Positions 55,490-61,906 of a DNA stretch of 61,906 nucleotides are shown one piece after another. The notes beneath the pieces were generated by a model, which worked only from the letters and a program-made list of their open reading frames with translations, searched no databases and was not told where the DNA came from. The stretch comes from Nitrospinota bacterium (GTDB lineage: Bacteria > Nitrospinota_A > UBA7883 > JACRGQ01), in NCBI GenBank assembly GCA_016217735.1, contig JACRGQ010000033.1, positions 1 through 61,906 on the forward strand, read 5' to 3'. How positions within the stretch are numbered: the first letter of the stretch is position 1; every line of letters begins with the position of its first letter. Both the position numbers and the translations under genes were made by a program.

Positions 55490-58400
55490 GATACTCCTGC
55501 AGCGAGCGGACCTCTATTTCCCCCTCGCCCATGGCCTTGATGGCGGCGATGTAGGAATGCGCCCCGGCGATGGTGGTGGTGTAGGGAATGTTGAGGTTCA
55601 GCGCCGTGCGCCGGATCGATTGGCTGTCGAGGATCGCCTGTTTGCCGAAGGTGGTATTCACCACCAGCGCGATTTGCGCCGCCTCCATCATATCCACGAT
55701 GTGCGGCGAGCCGTCCTTCACCTTATGCACGATTTCAGCCGCCAAACCGGCCTCCGTGAGCGCCGCGCCGGTTCCCGCGGTGGCCACCAGCGTGAAGCCG
55801 AGCGCGGTCAGGCCGCGGGCGACATCCACGGCCGCCTTCCGGTCGTACTCGGCGACCGAGAGGAACGCCTTCCCGCCGCGCGGGATTTTGGCGCCGGAGC
55901 CGAGGGTGGCGCGGGCGAACGCCGAACCGAAGGTCCGGTCTATCCCCATCACCTCGCCGGTCGATTTCATTTCCGGCCCCAGAAGCACGTCGACTTTGGG
56001 GAACTTGATGAACGGGAACACCGCTTCCTTCACGCTGATATGCCGGGGCATTTTCTGGCTGATGAAGCCGAGATCGGCCAGCGTTTCGCCGGCCATCACG
56101 CGCGCGGCGATCTTGGCCAGCGGCACCCCCGTCGCCTTGGCGACGAACGGCACGGTGCGCGAGGCGCGCGGGTTTACTTCGAGGACGTAGACATCGTCCC
56201 CTTTCACGGCGAACTGGATGTTCAGCAGGCCGATCACGTTCAGTTCGTCGGCCAGCTTTTTGGTCTGGATGCGGATTTCATCGATGATCCGTTGCGGCAG
56301 GTCGCGCGGCGGCAGCGAGCAGGCGCTGTCGCCGCTGTGGACGCCCGCCTCTTCGATGTGCTGCATCACGCCCCCCACCACGGTCAGCTTGCCGTCGCGC
56401 ACGGCGTCCACATCCACCTCGGTGCTGTCGTTCAAAAACTTGTCGATGAGCACCGGCCGCTCGTGCGACACTTTCACGGCGTTTTCCATGTACCGCGTGA
56501 GCGACGCCTCGTCGTACACGATCTCCATCGCGCGGCCGCCCAGCACATACGAGGGGCGCACCACCACCGGATAGCCGATCCGGTTGCATATGGCGGCCGC
56601 TTCCTGCTTGTTGGTGGCCGTGCCGTTTTCGGGCTGCTTAAGCCCCAGCTTCGTCACCACCTCCTGGAAGCGTTTGCGGTCCTCGGCGCGGTCGATGGCG
56701 TCGGGCGACGTGCCGATGATCGGCACGCCGGCCTTTTCCAGCGACATGGCGAGCTTCAGCGGCGTTTGACCGCCGAATTGCACGATGACGCCCGCCGGCT
56801 TTTCCTTGTCCACGATCTCCATCACGTCCTCAAGCGTGAGCGGCTCGAAGTAGAGCCGGTCGGCCGTATCGAAGTCGGTGGAGACGGTTTCGGGGTTGCA
56901 GTTCACCATGATGGTTTCGTACCCGGCTTCCTTGAGCGCGAACACGCCATGCACGCAGCAGTAGTCGAATTCGATCCCCTGGCCGATGCGGTTGGGGCCG
57001 CCGCCGAGGATCATGATTTTTTTCCGGTTGGTTGGTTCCGCCTCGCACTCCTCCTCGTAGGTGGAGTAGAGATACGGGGTGAGCGCCTCGAATTCGGCGG
57101 CGCAGGTGTCGATCCGCTTGAAGACGGGGCGGACGCCGAGCGCCAGCCGCTTTTCCCGCACGGCGGATTCCTTCACGCCGCAGAGCTTGGCGATCCGCCG
57201 GTCGCCGAAGCCCATTTGCTTGCATGCCCGCATTGCATCGGCGGTCGCGGGGAGGCCGCCGGCTTTCAGCGCCGCCTCGGCCTCGACGATCTCCTTGATG
57301 TTGTCCAGAAACCACGGGTCGATGAAGGTGAGGCGATGCACCTCTTCGATGCTCCAGCCGAAGCGGAACGCCTGCGCCGCCCCCAGGATGCGGAACGGGT
57401 AGGAGGTCTTCAGTTTCGCGCGCAGTTCATCGGGGGCGATGGCCGTTTCGTCCAGCCCGTCGATGCCGGTCTCCATGGAGCGGAGCGCCTTTTGCAGCGA
57501 CTCCTTGAAGGTGCGGCCGACCGCCATCGCCTCGCCCACCGATTTCATCTGCGAGCTGAGCAGCGCCTCGGCCTGCGGGAATTTTTCAAAGTCGAAGCGC
57601 GGGATTTTGGTGACGCAGTAGTCGATGGACGGCTCGAACGCGGCCCAGGTCTTTTTCGTGATGTCGTTGCTGATTTCGTCCAGCGTGTAGCCGATGGAGA
57701 GCTTGGCCGCGATGCGCGCTATCGGAAAGCCGGTGGCCTTGCTGGCGAGCGCCGAGCTGCGCGACACGCGCGGGTTCATTTCGATGATCTGCAATTCGCC
57801 GTCGGCGGGATTCACGGCATACTGGATGTTGCTGCCGCCGGTGTCCACGCCGATCTTGCGGATGATCTTGAGCGCCGCGTCGCGCATCATCTGGTATTCG
57901 CGGTCGGTGAGCGTTTGCGCGGGGGCGACGGTGATGCTGTCGCCCGTGTGGACGCCCATCGGGTCGAGATTCTCGATGGAGCAGACGATGACGACGTTGT
58001 CCTTGCGGTCGCGCATCACTTCCAGCTCGAATTCCTTCCAGCCGAGCAGCGACTGCTCGATCATGATCTCGCTGATGGGGCTTTGCGCCAGCCCCCACTT
58101 GGCCTTCTCGATGAAGTCTTCGCGGGTGTCCGCCACGCCGCCGCCCTGCCCGCCGAGGGTGAACGAGGGGCGGATGATGCACGGCAGGCCGACGCGGTCC
58201 AGCACCTCCATCGCCGTGTCAAACGTGTTGGCGAAGCCGGAGCGCGGCACGTTGAGGCCGATCTCCACCATCGCCCGCTTGAAGAGCGAGCGGTCTTCGG
58301 CGCGCTTGATGGCGTCAAGGTTCGCGCCGATCATTTCCACGTTGTACCGCTCCAGCACGCCGCTTTCGGCCAGGCCGACCGCGAGGTTGAGCGCCGTCTG

Positions 58401-58676
58401 CCCGCCGACGGTGGGCAGCACCGCGTCGGGGCGCTCGCGCTTGATGATCTTCGTCAGCACGTCGACCGTCAGCGGCTCCACATAAGTGCGGTCGGCGAAC
58501 TGCGGGTCGGTCATGATGGTGGCGGGGTTGCTGTTGGCGAGGATGACGCGGATTCCCTCCTCCATGAGCGCCTTGGCCGCCTGCGTGCCGGAGTAGTCGA
58601 ATTCGCACGCCTGGCCGATCACGATGGGGCCGGCCCCGATGATCAGCACGCTCCGGATATCATTTCTTTTCGGCAC
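55479..58676 (-). CDS. carB: Carbamoyl-phosphate synthase, large subunit
   Basis: It makes carbamoyl phosphate from bicarbonate, ammonia (from CarA) and two ATP. It has 1065 residues, full length. The two homologous ATP-grasp halves are visible ([22 protein letters not shown] early, [20 protein letters not shown] mid-protein), each with its EVNPRxSR or [10 protein letters not shown] metal loop. A C-terminal MGS-like allosteric domain follows. It starts 4 bp after the preceding unknown gene. Confidence 0.97.
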   Translation of the reverse strand: MPKRNDIRSVLIIGAGPIVIGQACEFDYSGTQAAKALMEEGIRVILANSNPATIMTDPQFADRTYVEPLTVDVLTKIIKRERPDAVLPTVGGQTALNLAVGLAESGVLERYNVEMIGANLDAIKRAEDRSLFKRAMVEIGLNVPRSGFANTFDTAMEVLDRVGLPCIIRPSFTLGGQGGGVADTREDFIEKAKWGLAQSPISEIMIEQSLLGWKEFELEVMRDRKDNVVIVCSIENLDPMGVHTGDSITVAPAQTLTDREYQMMRDAALKIIRKIGVDTGGSNIQYAVNPADGELQIIEMNPRVSRSSALASKATGFPIARIAAKLSIGYTLDEISNDITKKTWAAFEPSIDYCVTKIPRFDFEKFPQAEALLSSQMKSVGEAMAVGRTFKESLQKALRSMETGIDGLDETAIAPDELRAKLKTSYPFRILGAAQAFRFGWSIEEVHRLTFIDPWFLDNIKEIVEAEAALKAGGLPATADAMRACKQMGFGDRRIAKLCGVKESAVREKRLALGVRPVFKRIDTCAAEFEALTPYLYSTYEEECEAEPTNRKKIMILGGGPNRIGQGIEFDYCCVHGVFALKEAGYETIMVNCNPETVSTDFDTADRLYFEPLTLEDVMEIVDKEKPAGVIVQFGGQTPLKLAMSLEKAGVPIIGTSPDAIDRAEDRKRFQEVVTKLGLKQPENGTATNKQEAAAICNRIGYPVVVRPSYVLGGRAMEIVYDEASLTRYMENAVKVSHERPVLIDKFLNDSTEVDVDAVRDGKLTVVGGVMQHIEEAGVHSGDSACSLPPRDLPQRIIDEIRIQTKKLADELNVIGLLNIQFAVKGDDVYVLEVNPRASRTVPFVAKATGVPLAKIAARVMAGETLADLGFISQKMPRHISVKEAVFPFIKFPKVDVLLGPEMKSTGEVMGIDRTFGSAFARATLGSGAKIPRGGKAFLSVAEYDRKAAVDVARGLTALGFTLVATAGTGAALTEAGLAAEIVHKVKDGSPHIVDMMEAAQIALVVNTTFGKQAILDSQSIRRTALNLNIPYTTTIAGAHSYIAAIKAMGEGEIEVRSLQEYHAP

Positions 58677-58679
58677 CGG

Positions 58680-59348
58680 TCACATCCTGTAAATGTCTTC
58701 AATGCTGATCTGGCGGAAGCGGCGCCACTTGAGCTGCATCCCCTCCAGCTTGAAGAACAGCTCTTCGCCCAGCGGCTTGCCCTTGTATTTTTTCAGCTCG
58801 GCGCGGATCGGCCGCAGCGCCATCTTGGAATGCAGCACATGGGTATAGGTGAAGAAACATCCTTTTCCCACGCAGATGACGCGGCTTTCAAGGATGTCCC
58901 CCGCCTCCAGATGGTCGTCGCCGGTCACCACGTAGTTGCGCCGCCCCGCGAGGTCGCGCACGGTGATCACGCCGCCGGCGCACGATTTGACCAGAAACAT
59001 CGAGTGTACCTGGCGCGACAGCGCGATCCAGTTGATCATGTCGCCGGAGCTTATTTCTTTCCGTTTCTCGTTGAGGAACCGGTCATAGACCGAGTGGGTA
59101 CCCGCCCCTTCCGGCCGGTAGTCGAAGATGAACCATTCGAGGAACGTGTTCATCCGCTGGATGAAATCGGGGTCGTCCTCGTTGGTCTTGCCCGCTTTCG
59201 CGTAAAATATCTCGCGCGCGGCGTTGAGGCTTTCCGCGAAACGCGGTTCCGAGGCGTATTCGATCAGCCGGTCCAGCAGGCCGCGGATCACCTGACAGCC
59301 GCCCGGGGCCGGCCGGCCGATGGTTTTTTTGAAGATGAAGTCGAACAT
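58680..59348 (-). CDS. Uncharacterised protein between carA and carB
   Basis: A 222-residue soluble protein I do not recognise. The helical N-terminal half has NTFLEWFIFDYRPEGAGTHSVYDRFL, of which FLEWFIFDYR is the most motif-like part. The C-terminal half looks beta-rich (GGVITVRDLAGRRNYVV, EAGDILESRVICVG) and ends in a basic amphipathic segment. It has no signal peptide. Its ATG shares one base with the carA stop and carB follows 3 bp later, so all three are surely cotranslated. A role in assembly or regulation of the synthase is conceivable but unproven. Confidence 0.8.
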   Translation of the reverse strand: MFDFIFKKTIGRPAPGGCQVIRGLLDRLIEYASEPRFAESLNAAREIFYAKAGKTNEDDPDFIQRMNTFLEWFIFDYRPEGAGTHSVYDRFLNEKRKEISSGDMINWIALSRQVHSMFLVKSCAGGVITVRDLAGRRNYVVTGDDHLEAGDILESRVICVGKGCFFTYTHVLHSKMALRPIRAELKKYKGKPLGEELFFKLEGMQLKWRRFRQISIEDIYRM

Positions 59349-60475
59349 CAGGCCGCGCCCCCGCGCCGCGCCATCATCTCGACGAACCGGTCGAAGTGAA
59401 CGGCGGTGTCGTGCGGGCCGGGGGAGGCCTCGGGGTGATACTGCACCGAGAAGGCGGGCAACGTTTTGTGCCGCACCCCTTCCACCGTGTTGTCGTTGAG
59501 GCTGTAATGGGTTATCTCCAGTTCGGCGGGGAGCGTTTCGCCGTCCACCGCGAAGCCGTGGTTTTGCGAGGTGATCCGCACCACCCGCCCGGCGGGAATA
59601 TCCATCACCGGGTGGTTGCAGCCGCGGTGGCCGAATTTCAGCTTGAAGGTCTTCGCCCCCAGCGCGAGGCTCATGATCTGATGCCCCAGGCAGATGCCGA
59701 AGATGGGGTACTTGCCCAGCATCGCTTTCACGCTGGCGATGGCGTAGGTGACCGCCTCCGGGTCGCCGGGACCGTTGGAGAGGAAAACGCCGTCCGGTTT
59801 GAACGCGGCGATTTTCTCCGCCGTGGTGTCGGCGGGGAACACGGTGACGGCGCAGCCCCGCTCGACGAGGTGGCGCAGGATGTTCCGCTTGATGCCGAAA
59901 TCGTACGCCGCCACCTTGAAGCGGGGCTTGATGTTTTTGCTGAAGCCTTTGCCCAGTTCCCATAGCCCCTCGGTGAATTCGTAGGGCGCCTTGCAGGTGA
60001 CGCGCGCGGCGATATCCGCCCCGGCCATGCTCTCGTGGGCGCGCGCCTTGGCAATGAGGGCGTCCACATTATCGGTCAGCGTGCTGATGACGCCGCGCAT
60101 CGCGCCGCGGCTGCGGAGGTGGCGGGTGAGGGCGCGGGTATCGATGCCGCGTATGCCGGTGATGTTCTGTTCTTTCAGGTACTGCTCCAGCGGCTTCGCG
60201 GCGCGGAAGTTGCTCACGATGCGGCTTGGCTCTTTCACGATAAAACCGGCGGCCTGTATCTTGCCCGACTCTTCGTCTTCGGGCGTAATGCCGTAGTTGC
60301 CGATGAGCGGATAGGTCATGGTGACGAGCTGTCCGGTATAGGAGGGGTCGGTCAGGATTTCCTGATACCCGCTCAAGCCGGTGTTGAACACCACCTCGCC
60401 GACGGCCTCCCCGGGGGCGCCGAACGGGCGGCCCGTGAACGCCCTGCCGTCTTCAAGAACAAGTGTTGCCTTCAT
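59348..60475 (-). CDS. carA: Carbamoyl-phosphate synthase, small (glutaminase) subunit
   Basis: It releases ammonia from glutamine for CarB. It has 375 residues. The N-terminal domain has [15 protein letters not shown] and [17 protein letters not shown]; the class I amidotransferase domain has the nucleophile in [15 protein letters not shown] and the His-Glu pair in [13 protein letters not shown]. The start overlaps the pyrC stop by 4 bases. Confidence 0.97.
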   Translation of the reverse strand: MKATLVLEDGRAFTGRPFGAPGEAVGEVVFNTGLSGYQEILTDPSYTGQLVTMTYPLIGNYGITPEDEESGKIQAAGFIVKEPSRIVSNFRAAKPLEQYLKEQNITGIRGIDTRALTRHLRSRGAMRGVISTLTDNVDALIAKARAHESMAGADIAARVTCKAPYEFTEGLWELGKGFSKNIKPRFKVAAYDFGIKRNILRHLVERGCAVTVFPADTTAEKIAAFKPDGVFLSNGPGDPEAVTYAIASVKAMLGKYPIFGICLGHQIMSLALGAKTFKLKFGHRGCNHPVMDIPAGRVVRITSQNHGFAVDGETLPAELEITHYSLNDNTVEGVRHKTLPAFSVQYHPEASPGPHDTAVHFDRFVEMMARRGGAA

Positions 60476-61758
60476 AAATCCGACGGATTATACACGATTC
60501 GTCCCCCGACGATGGTAAGGCAATTTTTTCCAGAAAGCTCCTTCCCGGCGAAGGGGGTGTTTTTGCCCAAACTCAAAAATCCGGCGGGATCGACGGTCCA
60601 CTTTTTTTCGGGGTCGAAGAGACAGATGTCGGCGGGCGCGCCCTCTTTCAGCGTTCCCCCCGGCAGGTTGAATATCTTCGCCGGGTTGGCGGAGAGCAGC
60701 TCCACCAGGCGCGGCAGGCCAAACACCCCTTCCCGCACCAGCGCCATCGAAAGCCCCAGCGCGGTTTCCAGCCCCACGATGCCGTACGGGGCCTGGTCTA
60801 TCTCCAGCTCTTTTTCCCATTTGGCGTGCGGGGCGTGATCGGTGGCGATGCAATCGATGGTTCCGTCGCGCAGCCCCTCTTTCACCGCGGCCACGTCATC
60901 GGCGGTCCGCAACGGCGGGTTCATCTTGTAATTGGCGTCGAAACTTTCGAGGCTCTTTTCGGTGAGGGTGAAATGGTGCGGGGCCGCCTCGCAGGTGACG
61001 GCGGTGCCCGCCGCTTTGGCGGCGCGGACGCTTTCCACCGCGCCGCGCGTGCTGATGTGCGCTATGTGGACGGGGCGCTTCAGGTACGCGGCGATATCGA
61101 TGTCGCGCCGGGCGATGACGTCTTCGGCGATGGCGGGCATCCCCTTGATGCCGAGGCGGGCGCTGGTCTCCCCCTCGTTCATCACGCCCCCCTTGACGAG
61201 GTGCTCGTCCTCGCAGTGCTCCACGATGGTGAGGCCGAACATCGCGGCGTAATCCATCGCGTGCCGCAGCACGCGGGCGTCCATCACGCACCGCCCGTCG
61301 TCGGAAAGCGCCACCACGCCGGCCTTTTTCATCTCGCCTATCTCGGCCAGCTCTTCCCCTTTAAGCCCCTTGGTGATGGCGCCGATGGGATACACGCGCG
61401 CGCCGCCAGCGGCGGCCGCTTTTTCCAGTATGAAGCGGGTAACGGAAGCGTTGTCGTTCACCGGCTTGGTGTTCGCCATGCAGCAGACGGCGGTGAACCC
61501 GCCGGCCGCCGCGGCCATCGCGCCGGTGGCGATGGTCTCTTTATACTCAAAGCCCGGCTCGCGCAGATGGACGTGCAGATCGATGAACCCGGGGGAGACC
61601 ACCAGCCCCTTCGCGTCGATGACCTTCGCGCCGCCGGCCGCGAGGTTTTTGCCAAGGGCGGCGATGACGCCGTCTTTCACCAGCACGTCCTGCACGCCGT
61701 CGATGCCGCGCGACGGGTCTATCACGCGGCCGTTTTGTATCAATATCGCGCCGCTCAC
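60472..61758 (-). CDS. pyrC: Dihydroorotase, class I
   Basis: A zinc amidohydrolase cyclising carbamoyl aspartate. It has 428 residues, the usual type I length, from GTG at 61758. That start overlaps the pyrB TGA (GTGA), which is why I prefer it to a longer reading from 61776. The metal-binding HVH is at about 62-64 in [13 protein letters not shown]; later are [18 protein letters not shown] and the ATDHAPH motif. Between pyrB and carA in the operon. Confidence 0.95.
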   Translation of the reverse strand: MSGAILIQNGRVIDPSRGIDGVQDVLVKDGVIAALGKNLAAGGAKVIDAKGLVVSPGFIDLHVHLREPGFEYKETIATGAMAAAAGGFTAVCCMANTKPVNDNASVTRFILEKAAAAGGARVYPIGAITKGLKGEELAEIGEMKKAGVVALSDDGRCVMDARVLRHAMDYAAMFGLTIVEHCEDEHLVKGGVMNEGETSARLGIKGMPAIAEDVIARRDIDIAAYLKRPVHIAHISTRGAVESVRAAKAAGTAVTCEAAPHHFTLTEKSLESFDANYKMNPPLRTADDVAAVKEGLRDGTIDCIATDHAPHAKWEKELEIDQAPYGIVGLETALGLSMALVREGVFGLPRLVELLSANPAKIFNLPGGTLKEGAPADICLFDPEKKWTVDPAGFLSLGKNTPFAGKELSGKNCLTIVGGRIVYNPSDL

Positions 61759-61906
61759 GATTCGGCTCCTCCGCACAAAAGATAAAGCACCGCCATCCGC
61801 ATCGCCACGCCGTGCGTGACCTGCGAAAGGATGAGGCTGTAGGGGCCGTCCGCCACGTCGGAGGCTATCTCCACCCCCCGGTTTATCGGGCCGGGGTGCA
61901 TTATCA
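61755..61906 (-). CDS. pyrB: Aspartate carbamoyltransferase, C-terminal fragment (cut by window edge)
   Basis: The last 49 residues read [20 protein letters not shown] and end [12 protein letters not shown], the expected C-terminus of the PyrB catalytic chain (HPGPxNRGVEI is diagnostic). The rest lies beyond the window. It couples to pyrC by the GTGA overlap. Confidence 0.93.
   Translation of the reverse strand, partial: IMHPGPINRGVEIASDVADGPYSLILSQVTHGVAMRMAVLYLLCGGAES

Noticed and set aside
55416-59399. A 1327-codon open frame on the plus strand opposite carB
   Set aside because: It is the antisense shadow of carB and its neighbours in GC-rich DNA. The composition (Arg, His, Gly, Val) is typical of such shadows and carB is unambiguous.

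Overview
The window is GC-rich (about 60% or more by eye), gene-dense chromosomal DNA from a flagellated Gram-negative bacterium. It encodes FlgH and FlgI (L- and P-ring), a Wzi-type outer-membrane protein and many periplasmic proteins. Several gene orders recall deltaproteobacteria and Nitrospinota-like lineages: truA-trpE, holB-ricT(PSP1)-metG, pyrBC-carAB, and flgFGAHIJNKL-csrA-fliW. I cannot place it more precisely without a search. Almost all genes are core metabolism and no phage or CRISPR locus is seen.

Layout. 1-7 kb: the tail of an IS110 transposase abuts trpE, followed by truA, uvrA and glgA (all minus). 7-9 kb: two membrane proteins (plus). 9-14 kb: coaE-maf, then aroC-aroK coupled to a GT39-type glycosyltransferase (minus). 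14-20 kb: SH3 protein, metG, ricT, holB and an MFS transporter (minus). 20-22.5 kb: two uncharacterised proteins and an NtrC-type regulator. 22.5-23.8 kb: an AT-richer scar with hicB, a truncated hicA and a frameshifted ASCH gene. 23.8-27 kb: NCS2-type permease and a TGS-less thrS. 27.5-31.5 kb: merR, SPOR protein, tRNA-Val and comEC. 31.7-34 kb: gap-pgk behind a near-consensus promoter. 34-43 kb: a minus-strand surface-glycan block (methyltransferase, epimerase-GT2 fusion, split transketolase, Wzi-like protein, two GT87-like paralogues). 43-52 kb: the flagellar rod/ring/hook-junction operon ending in csrA-fliW, preceded by a sigma-54-like site. 52-62 kb: the pyrimidine cluster pyrB-pyrC-carA-X-carB-transglutaminase, then pyrK-pyrD (minus).

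How the genes work together. Most minus-strand operons are joined by 4-base ATGA overlaps, suggesting translational coupling. The pyrimidine genes cover carbamoyl phosphate through dihydroorotate to orotate. The glycan block could make a nucleotide sugar (epimerase, transketolase), move it onto a lipid carrier (GT2 domain with C-terminal membrane helices) and anchor a capsule (Wzi); this is inference. CsrA and FliW are a known regulator/antagonist pair coupled to flagellar assembly.

The most unusual signals are non-coding or degenerate. They are a two-copy MITE family with imperfect terminal inverted repeats, one copy supplying the C-terminus of a gene; several dispersed palindromic repeat families; a 54-bp direct repeat carrying the 3' end of tRNA-Val like an attachment-site duplication; a broken HicAB/ASCH module; and a recurring -10-like hexamer 6-14 nt before SD-less first genes, suggesting leaderless mRNAs. 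I see no clearly new multi-gene system. The split transketolase plus epimerase-GT2 block is the best candidate.
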